64,000 nucleotides of DNA from Runella sp. SP2 (GCF_003711225.1 NZ_CP031030.1:4092001-4156000), one strand, 5' to 3'; counted from the first letter of the stretch, positions 1 through 7,841 are shown. Notes: generated by a model not told the origin, from the letters alone. A program made the numbers and translations.

Positions 1-413
1 GTTTTTCTGATACTTTTATTTCAAAAAAAATGAAACAAGCAAATACAATCAAATTCGATTATAAACATTTTAATGACTTAGCATTCACACAAGATTACCA
101 AGATTTAATTCCATTGTATAAAAGAACGATATCCAAACACCCAGAGATTGAACTTCAAGAAGGTATGTTGAACACATTAGGGCTACAATTGTCTTTTAAT
201 TCCAAAAAAATAGAACATAGCATTAATGTCTTTTTGTTAGCATTGCATATATATCCAAAATCAGCAAATCTATATGACAGTTTAGCTGAAACTTATTTAC
301 ACAATAGGGATTTTAAAAATGCTATTTCTAATTACCGAAAGTCATTGGAGTTAAACCCTGAAAATCAAAATGCAATTGATAAATTAAAACAACTAAATAA
401 ATATATTAAATGA
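1..413 (+). CDS. TPR-containing C-terminal part of a larger protein (5' partial)
   Basis: The frame is open to the window edge (first complete codon at position 3), so the ATG at 30 is probably internal and the gene starts upstream of the window. What is visible is a helical tail with two tetratricopeptide-type repeats: a segment reading YPKSANLYDSLAETYL and a following one reading LELNPENQNAIDKLKQL. In Bacteroidota this kind of tail typically closes secreted or cytosolic esterase-like alpha/beta hydrolases and beta-lactamase-family serine hydrolases; that the missing part is such a hydrolase is inference, since no catalytic residue is in view. Codon use is A+T rich like the genes up to 5.7 kb. 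The gene is followed by a structured intergenic stretch and not by a close neighbour. Confidence 0.7.
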   Translation, partial: FSDTFISKKMKQANTIKFDYKHFNDLAFTQDYQDLIPLYKRTISKHPEIELQEGMLNTLGLQLSFNSKKIEHSINVFLLALHIYPKSANLYDSLAETYLHNRDFKNAISNYRKSLELNPENQNAIDKLKQLNKYIK

Positions 414-615
414 CATAATTTTGTCAAAATGGCGGGTTTAGTGCTAAATTGAGCATTTGGTTTTAATTCAAGTTTTGTGCTATATCGAAAATAATCCCTT
501 CTAAATCAATCACTTCTACAAGCCGAGACTCATTAGCGGTCAAGCCAAAACGGCATAAAAACAACTTAACAATTTGTACGACCTGTTGACAGAAACAAAA
601 TCAACGAAACTGAAT
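414..615. repeat. cassette-type intergenic element before the GNAT gene
   Basis: About 200 bases without a gene. The stretch has a patchwork of short palindromes, such as TTTAGTGCTAAA near 439, and the words CAAAATGGCGGG near its start and GCCAAAACGGCA near its end. I have the impression that near-identical spacers precede small GNAT or VOC genes in many marine and freshwater Bacteroidota, but this is from memory and unchecked. No convincing promoter or ribosome binding site for the next gene was seen. It may be a recombination or mobility-related spacer. Confidence 0.4.
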
Positions 616-1068
616 ATGATTATTAGAGAAGCTGAAATTGACGACATAAAACAGATTCAAATCGTAAGAAATTCTGTAACAGAAAACACTTTGTCAAACC
701 CAAATCTGGTGACAAACGAAGATTGTGAAGAATTTATTACAGTTAGAGGAAAAGGTTGGGTCTGTGAAATTGAAAAACAAATTGTAGGTTTTGCAATTGC
801 TGACTTGAAAGAAAACAATATCTGGGCTTTATTTTTAGACCCTAAATTTGAGAAGAAAGGTATCGGACAACTATTACACAAGACAATGTTGGATTGGTAT
901 TTTACACAGACAAAAAATAAGGTTTGGTTAGGAACAGCTTTTAACACAAGAGCAGAGAAATTTTATAGAAAAGCTGGTTGGACAGAAGTTGGAATTCACG
1001 GAACAAAAGAAATAAAATTTGAAATGACATATGATGATTGGAAAAAAGTCCGAACCACCAATAACTAA
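616..1068 (+). CDS. GNAT family N-acetyltransferase
   Basis: A 150-residue protein with a single GNAT fold: N-terminal strand MIIREAEIDDI, central beta-strand block (VGFAIADLKENNIWALFLDPKF), and an acetyl-CoA pyrophosphate loop reading KKGIGQLLHK, the Q/RxxGxG/A-type signature. The C-terminal RAEKFYRKAGWTEVG is the standard motif B tail. It should transfer an acetyl group from acetyl-CoA to an amine; the substrate cannot be read from sequence. I chose the ATG at 616 because the family begins with this strand; a TTG at 574 would add 14 residues of intergenic element. The gene stands alone in a cassette-like setting between two non-coding structured stretches and its codon use is A+T rich. Confidence 0.85.
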   Translation: MIIREAEIDDIKQIQIVRNSVTENTLSNPNLVTNEDCEEFITVRGKGWVCEIEKQIVGFAIADLKENNIWALFLDPKFEKKGIGQLLHKTMLDWYFTQTKNKVWLGTAFNTRAEKFYRKAGWTEVGIHGTKEIKFEMTYDDWKKVRTTNN

Positions 1069-1106
1069 GCATTCGTGGTGGCCGAAGGCCAAGCCATGAA
1101 GGTCCC
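1058..1106 (+). repeat. 49-bp repeat, copy 1
   Basis: Matches 3459-3507 at 40 of 49 positions without gaps. This copy starts inside the last codons of the GNAT gene and continues past its stop; the second copy lies 46 bases after the stop of the VOC gene. Shared words include CCAATAAC and AAGCCATGAAG. Repeats placed just after unrelated short genes fit a cassette-like origin. Confidence 0.55.
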
Positions 1107-1227
1107 GAAAGCCTTCGGGATTGAACGAAGCTCGGGCGGGCGGCTAGCCTAGCGATGAGAGCTCACCAAATCCTTTTCTTTTGTTGCGGAGTACCGCCCC
1201 AGTCGTCGGGTGGGTAACTACGCTGAG

Positions 1228-1251
1228 AGTAGGTTTTGGCCTGCTTTTTTT
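1228..1251 (+). terminator. rho-independent terminator
   Basis: Stem AGTAGG, loop TTTTGG, CCTGCT, then a run of T; one G-T pair in the stem. The following bases (to about 1265) match 5199-5235 nearly base for base, so the terminator is part of a repeated unit also present after the MDR reductase at 5194-5218. Confidence 0.75.
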
Positions 1252-1285
1252 CTTTTATAGCTGTTTGTTGGTTGTTTGCATGGGT

Positions 1286-1418
1286 TTGGGGTAGTGCAAA
1301 ATACGCCTGCCCATTCCGTTAACTAACGGGGCGGGGCTTTGGGGGAGCAAATGACCATGTACGGAACCTGACGAAGGGACTGTATGGAATCATTCAGCCG
1401 TATTTTGCTACGCCCCAA
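1286..1418. repeat. 133-bp element bounded by 20-base inverted repeats
   Basis: Left arm 1286-1305 and right arm 1399-1418 are reverse complements at 17 of 20 positions (left TTGGGGTAGTGCAAAATACG). Between the arms lies a second, perfect palindrome at 1316-1329. The element sits in the gap between two converging genes. No coding capacity. It could be a non-autonomous mobile element or a folded recombination site; the sequence alone does not decide. Confidence 0.5.
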
Positions 1419-1429
1419 CAGTATCTCAA

Positions 1430-2353
1430 TTAGTTTACCGTCAAAACTACTTTACCATTCACGCCACCAGCCGCGAGAAAATCTTGGGCTTGTGCTGCTG
1501 CTTCCAATGGAAACGTTTTGGTAACAACGGGTTTGATTTTACCTTCTTTCACAAGTTGCAATCCATTTTCTAGATTTTTAGCCATGAGGTTTGCAGATAC
1601 AAATCGGGCTTCTACACCATGTTGCTGGGCTAATTCTGGTGAGGGCATTCCTGCAATACTCAACAATTTTCCCCCTTTTTTAAGCAACTCAAACAATTGG
1701 GCTTGTGATTGTCCTCCAGCACAATCAGCTACCAAATCTACTTCAATATTTTGTGCAATTATATCCGTTGTTTTATAATCAAAAACTTCATCGGCCCCTA
1801 ATTCTTTCACCATTTCCACACCTTTTCCTGATGCAGTGGCATACACATAAAGGCCCTGGTTTTTTGCTAATTGCACCATCGTAGCACCTACTGCACCAGC
1901 CGCTCCCTGTATAAACACTTTTTGGCCTTTTTCCAATTTCCCTTCAGTAAACAATATATTTTCTGCGGTGCCGATGTTTACCGCCAAAGAGGCCGCTTTT
2001 TCAAAAGATAGATTACTCGGCTTGTGAGAAACAAATTGCCGATGCACAACGACAAATTCGGCATACGCATTCGCCATAGTTACGGCCATTACTTCGTCGC
2101 CTACTTTAAAATTCTGCACCTTATCGCCCACGGCCACCACAATGCCCGCAGCATCCAGTCCAGGGATAAATGGCAATTGAATAGGATATATTTGTTGCAT
2201 ATATCCCATACGAATTTTGAGATCTAAAGGGTTGATACTCGCGGCTTTTACCTGAATTAAAATATCGTCTTGCGTTTTGATTTCTGGTTGAGCAACTTCG
2301 CTAAACGCTATCACATCTGATGCCCCAAAATTTTGGTATTGTATTGCTTTCAT
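1430..2353 (-). CDS. NADP-dependent MDR oxidoreductase (quinone reductase type)
   Basis: 307 residues of the zinc-free medium-chain dehydrogenase/reductase family. The N-terminal GroES-like part carries PGLDAAGIVVAVGDKV near residues 64-78, and the cofactor-binding Rossmann part carries VFIQGAAGAVGATMVQLAK near residue 147, the AxxGxxG type motif of NADPH-dependent quinone and enal reductases. No structural zinc cysteines are visible. It should reduce quinones or alpha,beta-unsaturated carbonyls with NADPH. It is transcribed away from an HxlR regulator 100 bases upstream, and HxlR proteins often sense electrophiles and control exactly such reductases, so control by the neighbour is likely though inferred. 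Confidence 0.85.
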   Translation of the reverse strand: MKAIQYQNFGASDVIAFSEVAQPEIKTQDDILIQVKAASINPLDLKIRMGYMQQIYPIQLPFIPGLDAAGIVVAVGDKVQNFKVGDEVMAVTMANAYAEFVVVHRQFVSHKPSNLSFEKAASLAVNIGTAENILFTEGKLEKGQKVFIQGAAGAVGATMVQLAKNQGLYVYATASGKGVEMVKELGADEVFDYKTTDIIAQNIEVDLVADCAGGQSQAQLFELLKKGGKLLSIAGMPSPELAQQHGVEARFVSANLMAKNLENGLQLVKEGKIKPVVTKTFPLEAAAQAQDFLAAGGVNGKVVLTVN

Positions 2354-2382
2354 TATAAAAACTGTTTAAAGTACTAACGGGG

Positions 2383-2435
2383 CAAATTTATTACCTTTGC
2401 CTAAATAATCTGTATAAACAAAAAATATGTACATA
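2383..2435. promoter_or_regulatory. divergent promoters and palindrome between MDR reductase and HxlR
   Basis: Two back-to-back -7 elements of the Bacteroidota form TAnnTTTG are present: TAAATTTG on the minus strand (2383-2390) for the reductase and TACCTTTG on the plus strand (2392-2399) for the regulator. A perfect 10-base palindrome TATGTACATA lies at 2426-2435, between the plus promoter and the HxlR start codon, and is a candidate operator. The -33 elements are not clear. Confidence 0.5.
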
Positions 2436-2453
2436 GGCTAAAATAATAGACTA

Positions 2454-2822
2454 ATGAAAAACACGGCCGTTAGAAAGACAAAAGAGTTTACACCAGGGAA
2501 TTGTCCTGTGGTGTATTGTATGAATATTATTGGTGGGAAATGGAAACCAAGTATTCTTCACATGATAAGAACAGACAGAAACCGCTATAGTATTTTACTT
2601 AAAAATATTACTGAAATAAGTAAGCAAACGTTGACCAACCAGCTAAGAGAATTGGAGACCGATGGAATCATTGAAAGGATAATTTTTCCAGAAATTCCAC
2701 CAAGGGTAGAATATACCATCACTGACTATGGTAAAACGTTGCTCCCCATCATTGACAGTATGTACAACTGGGGGCGAGAAAATATGAAAACAGATAACAA
2801 AGGCTACTGTGATAAAAAATAA
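2454..2822 (+). CDS. HxlR family winged-helix regulator
   Basis: 122 residues, the usual size of the family. CPVVYCMNIIGGKWKPSIL matches the start of the HxlR winged helix (cysteine followed by the conserved GGKW motif), and the body continues through the recognition helix KQTLTNQLRELETDGII and the wing PPRVEYTITDYG. The cysteine before the fold is where HxlR/DUF24 relatives such as YodB and HypR sense quinones, diamide or hypochlorite. It is divergent from the MDR reductase and probably controls it and itself through the palindrome between the genes. Direct targets cannot be proven here. Confidence 0.9.
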   Translation: MKNTAVRKTKEFTPGNCPVVYCMNIIGGKWKPSILHMIRTDRNRYSILLKNITEISKQTLTNQLRELETDGIIERIIFPEIPPRVEYTITDYGKTLLPIIDSMYNWGRENMKTDNKGYCDKK

Positions 2823-3022
2823 AACTACCACCCATCACTAAGGTGTTGTTCAATAGGAGTTTGTGGCCAGTGGCGAGGCAACTCGTAAAAAATGGGGCTT
2901 TGTGCTTGTAAAACCGCCCGTCGTAAAGCCTAAGTCCGTTGACGGTAACTATCAAGGACACCGCCAGTTTAATTAAATATCGAGTACCATTTAAGATGAC
3001 AAAACCTAAAAACAATTTTTTC

Positions 3023-3412
3023 ATGAAAGATAATTACATGACAACAGTGAAGCCTTTTTTGACAGTAAACAATGGAAAAAAAGCTGTCGAATTTTATATT
3101 TCTGCTTTTGGAGCCATTGAAAAACAAAGATTTGAAATGCCAGACAAAAAACTGTCATCAGTAATTGAAATTGACAAAGCAGAATTTTATGTTGGCGACG
3201 AAGAACCGAATAATGGTAATCTAAGCCCCGACCAGAATTCAAGTAGCCCAGTTAGAATAATACTACAAACTAAAAATGCTGACGAATTATTCAAAAATGC
3301 ACTAAAGTTCGGTGCAACAGAAATTTGTCCAATGACAACTGAAGATGATTGGAGAATAGGAAAACTGAAAGACCCATTTGGACACATTTGGGAAATTGGT
3401 TGCATCTTATAA
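3023..3412 (+). CDS. VOC/PhnB-like (glyoxalase-fold) protein
   Basis: About 130 residues with the PhnB-like start TVKPFLTVNNGKKAVEFYI and a C-terminal LKDPFGHIWEIG, the two ends of a vicinal-oxygen-chelate beta-alpha-beta-beta-beta pair. The family includes glyoxalase, bleomycin-binding and phosphonate-related proteins, so no reaction is assigned. Start is uncertain: ATG 3023 or 3038; the family begins right before the KPF strand, and upstream ATG/GTG codons would only add residues with no family support. A+T-rich codon use and isolated position agree with the cassette-like setting. The stretch before it (2823-3022) contains no gene. Confidence 0.8.
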   Translation: MKDNYMTTVKPFLTVNNGKKAVEFYISAFGAIEKQRFEMPDKKLSSVIEIDKAEFYVGDEEPNNGNLSPDQNSSSPVRIILQTKNADELFKNALKFGATEICPMTTEDDWRIGKLKDPFGHIWEIGCIL

Positions 3413-3458
3413 GAATGGAAACAATTTTGACATTACCGTCAATCAAAAGCAAAGCCCC

Positions 3459-3507
3459 CCAATAACAAAGCCTTCGTAGTCGCTGAAAGCAAAGCCATGA
3501 AGCGCCC
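3459..3507 (+). repeat. 49-bp repeat, copy 2
   Basis: Second copy of the repeat at 1058-1106 (40 of 49 identical, ungapped). Lies 46 bases after the VOC stop codon and before the promoter of the next gene. Confidence 0.55.
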
Positions 3508-3590
3508 AAAACTTTGATTAAACATAGCTTTCTACACCGAAAAGGTGCATTTCTTAACTTAAGTGAACGAAGTCAGACATTTCCCCAATC

Positions 3591-3598
3591 TACCTTTG
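3591..3598 (+). promoter_or_regulatory. -7 element TACCTTTG
   Basis: Perfect Bacteroidota -7 consensus 31 bases before the ATG at 3629, reading into the outer-membrane-type protein and, by close spacing, the following MDR gene. Confidence 0.55.
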
Positions 3599-3628
3599 CA
3601 GCATCGTTTAACATGAATGAAAACCGAT

Positions 3629-4249
3629 ATGCAAAAGAAGATTTTATGGATTGGACTTATCTTAATGTTGGCAAGCAGTTTGCCGATGAGTGCACAAGAT
3701 GCCAAAAAAGACAGGACGTATAAAAAATGGTGGGTTGGCAGCACTTTGTGGTTATTGGGTAATTTTGACAAAACAAATAACCCTGAGTATATCCAATTGA
3801 ATGTTGGCTATCGAATAACCCCCAAAGATATTATTTCCTTCAGATTTAAACGCTCCATTTATTCCTGGCCAATAGGTATCCCTTTTAGTTCATCCTCATT
3901 TGATGCCCCAGGAGAAAACTACCCTGGCCATGCGCGCATATTGGCACCTACCATAGGCTATCAGCGGTTTTGGTGGAAGGGAGCTTATGTATCTGTTCAA
4001 GCATTGAATGCTTTTGAAAAATATATGGATAAGAATGGGAAAAAAATTGGAAATGGCTACACGTTGTATGTGGATTCTTATTTGGGGTACCAGTTTAAGT
4101 TTTTTAAAAACCGTTTCTTTTTTGAACCAGCTATCGGAATTAGCTATTGGCCTATAAGAACCAATGTTCCTGCATCTTTTAAGGCAGTAGAACAAAAATG
4201 GAATAACTACTTTATTCAACCTGGGTTTGATTTTGGTTTTAATTTTTAA
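3629..4249 (+). CDS. secreted/outer-membrane beta-barrel-type protein, function unknown
   Basis: 206 residues from ATG 3629. Residues 1-23 (MQKKILWIGLILMLASSLPM, then SAQ) form a signal peptide with a signal peptidase I type end. The mature part is rich in aromatic residues and alternates polar and hydrophobic positions, with repeated strands such as YIQLNVGYRITPKDIISFRF, and ends in FIQPGFDFGFNF, a phenylalanine-terminated strand like that of outer membrane barrels. An in-frame ATG at 3617 would add four residues. I recognise no named family. It is 15 bases from the next reductase gene and likely shares its promoter. Confidence 0.6.
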   Translation: MQKKILWIGLILMLASSLPMSAQDAKKDRTYKKWWVGSTLWLLGNFDKTNNPEYIQLNVGYRITPKDIISFRFKRSIYSWPIGIPFSSSSFDAPGENYPGHARILAPTIGYQRFWWKGAYVSVQALNAFEKYMDKNGKKIGNGYTLYVDSYLGYQFKFFKNRFFFEPAIGISYWPIRTNVPASFKAVEQKWNNYFIQPGFDFGFNF

Positions 4250-4264
4250 TCTTAGAAAGAACAA

Positions 4265-5179
4265 ATGAAAGCCGTAATCTGTCCCCAATATGGCCCTCCT
4301 GAGGTTTTGCAGCTTCAGGAGGTTGCCAAACCAATACCTAAAGACAGACAAATTCTTGTCAAAATAGTTGCTACTACCGTTAACTCTGGTGATGCTAGGG
4401 TAAGAAGCCTTCGTATAGCGGGATTTATGAAGGTCATTATGCGGCTGGTTTTAGGTATTTCAAAACCTAGACAACCGATTTTGGGAACAACTTTTTCGGG
4501 TATTGTTGAAGCGGTTGGAGACAAGGTTTCCAAATTTAAAGTTGGCGATAACGTATTCGGAATGACAGGCTTTAAATTCGGGACTCATGCCGAATATATA
4601 GCCGTTGACCAGAACAGTCATGTGCTTGAAATGCCTAAAAATGCTACCTACGAAGAAGCCGCAGCCATCATTTTTGGTGGACATACAGCTACTTATTTTT
4701 TAGAAAAAGCAAAAATTGCCGAAAAACCAACAAAAAAAATCCTGATAATCGGGGCAACAGGTTCAGTAGGAACGGCAGCCATCCAGATAGCCAAACATTA
4801 TCAGGCTGATATAACCGCAGTTTGCAGCTCCAGAGGGCAAAAACTTGTGGGTGAACTAGGTGTCACAAGCATCATTTTATACGACAAAGAAGACTTTACC
4901 AATCGAGCCGAAAAGTTTGATATAATTTTTGATGCCGTTGGGGCATTCAATCGAAAAAAATGTGCCGCACTCTTAAGCGAAAACGGAATTTATAAGAGTG
5001 TAAATGAATATGCTTCGGAAACAATACATCAATTAGAGTTATTAAAGGAGTTATTTGAAAAAGGGGCATTTAAGGCGACAATTGACAGGACTTTTAAAAT
5101 GGCTGAAATAGTAGAAGCACATAGGTATGTTGACGAGGGGCGAAAAAAAGGGAATGTCGTACTAAAAATAAGTGGCTGA
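4265..5179 (+). CDS. NAD(P)-dependent MDR alcohol dehydrogenase/quinone reductase
   Basis: 304 residues. GTTFSGIVEAVGDKV near residue 80 belongs to the GroES-like domain and ILIIGATGSVGTAAIQIAKHY near residue 159 is the nucleotide-binding loop. It resembles the second MDR type common in Bacteroidota, distinct from the gene at 1430 (differs in the cofactor loop and in lacking the QGAAGAVG motif). It should reduce an enone or quinone with NAD(P)H; the substrate is unknown. It follows the beta-barrel-type gene by 15 bases and ends just before a strong terminator at 5194. Confidence 0.85.
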   Translation: MKAVICPQYGPPEVLQLQEVAKPIPKDRQILVKIVATTVNSGDARVRSLRIAGFMKVIMRLVLGISKPRQPILGTTFSGIVEAVGDKVSKFKVGDNVFGMTGFKFGTHAEYIAVDQNSHVLEMPKNATYEEAAAIIFGGHTATYFLEKAKIAEKPTKKILIIGATGSVGTAAIQIAKHYQADITAVCSSRGQKLVGELGVTSIILYDKEDFTNRAEKFDIIFDAVGAFNRKKCAALLSENGIYKSVNEYASETIHQLELLKELFEKGAFKATIDRTFKMAEIVEAHRYVDEGRKKGNVVLKISG

Positions 5180-5193
5180 ATAGCGCTACTCTA

Positions 5194-5218
5194 AAAGCAG
5201 GTTTTGGCCTGCTTTTTT
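5194..5218 (+). terminator. rho-independent terminator
   Basis: AAAGCAGG, loop TTTTGG, CCTGCTTT with a T run; eight-base perfect stem, 15 bases past the MDR stop codon. The loop, right arm and next 20 bases are repeated from 1231-1265. Confidence 0.85.
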
Positions 5219-5322
5219 GCTTTTGTAGCTGTTTTGATATAGCTTTCTCACTTCGATAACACAAGCGGGCGCACTTGCGCTATCAAAAAATAACCAAATA
5301 AAATCCAGCAAACAAAAACAGA

Positions 5323-5697
5323 ATGAACGAAGTCGAAACATACATTCAGCAGTTTCCCGACAATGTGCAGGAAATATTGGGAAACATTAGAAAGCTAATA
5401 AAGGACAATGCCCCCGAAGCAGAGGAATCATTTGCTTACGGAATGCCTGCCTATAAGACACACAAAAAACCATTGGTTTATTTTGCGGCATTTAAAAACC
5501 ACATCGGATTTTACGCTACGCCATCGGGACATGACGAATTCCAGGCCGAACTTTCAAAGTATAAACAAGGAAAAGGCTCGGTGCAATTTCCGCTTGACCA
5601 ACCCATGCCCTACCAACTAATGGAAAGGATTGTAAAATTCAGAGTGAGCGAAAACAACGCCCGAAGCACTTCTAAAACATTTGGAAAATCGGAATGA
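5323..5697 (+). CDS. DUF1801 / YdhG-like protein
   Basis: 124 residues beginning VETYIQQFPDNVQEILGNIR and continuing EAEESFAYGMPAYK with PLVYFAAFKNHIGFY, the pattern of DUF1801, a YdhG/YjdG-like small beta-alpha protein family sometimes described as iron chaperones (from Bacillus YdhG). Chemistry is not established, so none is claimed. It stands alone downstream of a terminator with weakly defined upstream signals, and is followed 57 bases later by a membrane protein. Confidence 0.8.
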   Translation: MNEVETYIQQFPDNVQEILGNIRKLIKDNAPEAEESFAYGMPAYKTHKKPLVYFAAFKNHIGFYATPSGHDEFQAELSKYKQGKGSVQFPLDQPMPYQLMERIVKFRVSENNARSTSKTFGKSE

Positions 5698-5753
5698 CCT
5701 TACCCTTCAGATATTAAACAGGCTGGAAGCTTTTGAGACAAAAAAATGACCGC

Positions 5754-6374
5754 ATGAAAAAACACCTTGTTTTATTATGCCTTGTCCTCTCGGTGGGCTT
5801 CATTTGTACGGGTGCTTACGTTTACCCTGGCGGCTCCCTGTACGACAAAAACTCCGTCGGATTTGACTGGACTCAAAATTTCATTAGCAATTTGTTTCAA
5901 CCCAAAGCCCTCAATGGCGCCGACAACCCGTCGAGAGTTTGGGCGACCATTGGCATGGCTTTTAATTCCTTGGGCTTTGGTCTATTTTTTATAAATATGG
6001 CCAAAAAGATGTCCAACAAACACGCCTCATTGGTCTTAACAATTGTTGGCTTCAGCGATATTCTCTTCAACTTCCTCATTGCGACTCCGTTGCACGACAT
6101 CATGGTAACCCTCTCCAGCACATCTTCTTTGCTTGGGCTGTTTTACATAACGGTTTTTACCCTAAAAACGAAATTACATTTCTTCAAAATCAGCTGCATT
6201 CTTTGCATGGGCATCTTTTATTACTCCTTGTTTCTTTACGGCTTTGGCGATTGGGGTTTATTAGCAATTATGCAGAAAGTAACTCTAATCTGCTCCATGC
6301 TGCTCGTTTTGGGGTTTGAGTATTTCACTGACAAAGAAGACTTTAGACCAAATTCAGAGGTTAAGAAACTATAA
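5754..6374 (+). CDS. DUF998-like integral membrane protein
   Basis: 206 residues from ATG 5754. Six hydrophobic segments can be seen: residues about 4-22, 68-86 and four more to residue 195. The periplasmic-side stretch after helix 1, with VGFDWTQNFISNLF, resembles the conserved D-x-x-x-N-x-I-S-x-L region of DUF998 proteins. The role of the family is not known. An earlier in-frame ATG at 5733 would add seven polar residues before the first helix and is less likely. It is followed by a Crp/Fnr-type gene on the same strand. Confidence 0.65.
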   Translation: MKKHLVLLCLVLSVGFICTGAYVYPGGSLYDKNSVGFDWTQNFISNLFQPKALNGADNPSRVWATIGMAFNSLGFGLFFINMAKKMSNKHASLVLTIVGFSDILFNFLIATPLHDIMVTLSSTSSLLGLFYITVFTLKTKLHFFKISCILCMGIFYYSLFLYGFGDWGLLAIMQKVTLICSMLLVLGFEYFTDKEDFRPNSEVKKL

Positions 6375-6422
6375 AATTTCTAGATGACTGTTTAAACAAA
6401 AACGTTTTAGAAACCCACCAAA

Positions 6423-6998
6423 ATGACCGATTTTAAAACATTCTTCCAGCGACTGACTCCTGTTTCACCCGAGAATTGGGAGCGATTTGCGGCATTGTTT
6501 ACCCCTAAAACATTGCTAAAGGGAGAGTATTTCATTGATGACGGACAGGTGGCCAAAGAAATCGGTTTTTTGGAGAAAGGCATCCTTCGGGCGTTTTACC
6601 GAAATGCCGAAGCTGTCGAATACAACAAACACTTTTTTGTAAATCCTTGCTTCGTAGGTGGCTACGCATCGCTCATCACGGGTCGCCCCAACCAAATCAT
6701 CCAACAAGCCCTTACCGACTGCATCATTCTTGTAGCGTCGTTTAAGGACATTCAGCATCTCTACCCTACTTGTCCCGACATCGAACGCGGCGCGAGGGTA
6801 TTGGCCGAACAGTTTTTTGTGCAAAAAGAACAACGGGAAATCGAAATCGTACTGCTGGACGCCGACAAACGTTATCAATTATTCAGACAGGAGTTTCCAC
6901 AGTTGGAGCAGCAAATTCCCCAATACCACATCGCTTCTTACTTGGGAATTACCCCCACGCAACTCAGTCGAATACGGCGAAAAATGGCGGGCAAGTAG
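6423..6998 (+). CDS. Crp/Fnr family transcriptional regulator
   Basis: 191 residues: a cyclic-nucleotide-binding type beta-roll (about residues 15-125, with LLKGEYFIDDGQVAKEIGFL) and a short C-terminal helix-turn-helix ending IASYLGITPTQLSRIRRKM. This is the short Bacteroidota subtype that lacks the Arg and Ser of the E. coli cAMP phosphate-binding cassette, so cAMP binding should not be assumed. There are no cysteines arranged as in FNR, so it is not an iron-sulphur oxygen sensor. The next gene, an SDR on the same strand 81 bases away, is a candidate target. Confidence 0.85.
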   Translation: MTDFKTFFQRLTPVSPENWERFAALFTPKTLLKGEYFIDDGQVAKEIGFLEKGILRAFYRNAEAVEYNKHFFVNPCFVGGYASLITGRPNQIIQQALTDCIILVASFKDIQHLYPTCPDIERGARVLAEQFFVQKEQREIEIVLLDADKRYQLFRQEFPQLEQQIPQYHIASYLGITPTQLSRIRRKMAGK

Positions 6999-7079
6999 CA
7001 TTTATCAACCTATGTAAATGAAAAAGGATGAGGTATTCCGCAGCTTTGTGACGTCATCTTACTAATCATTTTACATCCA

Positions 7080-7817
7080 ATGAATACTTCTGGAAACACC
7101 ATCTTAATCACGGGCGGTTCTTCGGGAATTGGGCTTGCTTTAGCCACCCGTTTTTTGGCTCTCAACAACCAAGTCATTATCACTGGTCGCAATCAAGAAA
7201 AATTGGAAGAAATACAAGCCAAGTACCCCGACATCGACATTTTTGTGGGCGACCTCACCAATAAGCACTCCTTGGACGAATTGGTGTTGTTTATTGAGCA
7301 AAAGCATCCCGACTTGAATGTTTTGATTAATAACGCAGCCGTTCAGTACAATTATCATTTTACGGACGAGCCTAATCTTACGTACAAAATCGACTACGAA
7401 GTATCAGCCAACCTCACTGTCCCCCTCCAATTGACTGGTTTATTGCTTCCATTGCTACTCAAAAACCCAAACAGCGCCGTCGTCAATGTAAGCAGCGGGT
7501 TGTTCATTGCTCCTAAAAAATCGGCGTCGGTGTATTGTGCTACCAAAGCCGCCCTACACAGTTTCAGTAAAACACTGCGGTATCAGTTGGAAGAAACAGG
7601 CATCAAGGTTTTTGAAATCATTCCTGCTTTGATAGACACCCCCATGACCACAGGGCGCGGAAAATCAAAAATTACTGCTGACGAGTTAACCGACGAATTT
7701 TTGCGTAATTTCAAGGCCGATATATTTGAGAGTTACATCGGCAAGACCAAATGGCTACGACGCATCCACCGACTTTGGCCAAAGCTTGCCGATAAAATCA
7801 TGAAAAACGGACTATAA
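7080..7817 (+). CDS. short-chain dehydrogenase/reductase (DltE-like)
   Basis: 245 residues with the SDR cofactor loop TGGSSGIGLALA (residues about 11-22), the NNA motif in VLINNAAVQYN, and the catalytic S-Y-K triad: Ser in NVSSG and Y-x-x-x-K in VYCATKAAL. The C-terminal region matches the DltE-like subgroup widely found next to small regulators in Bacteroidota. It should be an NAD(P)-dependent oxidoreductase; the substrate is unknown. It is followed 24 bases later by the truncated metallo-beta-lactamase gene and may be co-transcribed with it. Confidence 0.9.
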   Translation: MNTSGNTILITGGSSGIGLALATRFLALNNQVIITGRNQEKLEEIQAKYPDIDIFVGDLTNKHSLDELVLFIEQKHPDLNVLINNAAVQYNYHFTDEPNLTYKIDYEVSANLTVPLQLTGLLLPLLLKNPNSAVVNVSSGLFIAPKKSASVYCATKAALHSFSKTLRYQLEETGIKVFEIIPALIDTPMTTGRGKSKITADELTDEFLRNFKADIFESYIGKTKWLRRIHRLWPKLADKIMKNGL

Positions 7818-7841
7818 ACCACGCTAATCGAAAACAGCCCA

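Larger units (their letters stand above)
1069..1429. other. 361-bp gene-free stretch between GNAT and oxidoreductase genes
   Basis: No open frame of interest. In order it holds the rest of a 49-bp repeat shared with 3459-3507, a G+C-rich patch around 1110-1160, a rho-independent terminator at 1228-1251, a 20-base imperfect inverted repeat at 1286-1305 and 1399-1418, and a perfect 14-base palindrome CCGTTAACTAACGG at 1316-1329. The converging genes on either side mean that no promoter is needed here. Confidence 0.6.

Noticed and set aside
1150-1240. Possible 3' end of a 5S rRNA gene (GAGAGTAGG text before the terminator)
   Set aside because: Only a few words match; no upstream 5S helix I-III sequence or 23S is present, and the match can be chance.
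2823-3022. Short open frames before the VOC gene
   Set aside because: They have no family support, no initiation signals, and the region is structured intergenic DNA.
414-5322. Integron cassette array with attC sites
   Set aside because: No integrase gene, and the expected attC core pairs (RYYYAAC and GTTRRRY in the right order) were not found; only modular repeats are supported.
7049-7056. Perfect octamer palindrome TGACGTCA before the SDR gene, as a Crp/Fnr site
   Set aside because: It lacks the four-base spacer seen in the cco and hemN sites, and an eight-base palindrome is expected about once by chance in 64 kb.
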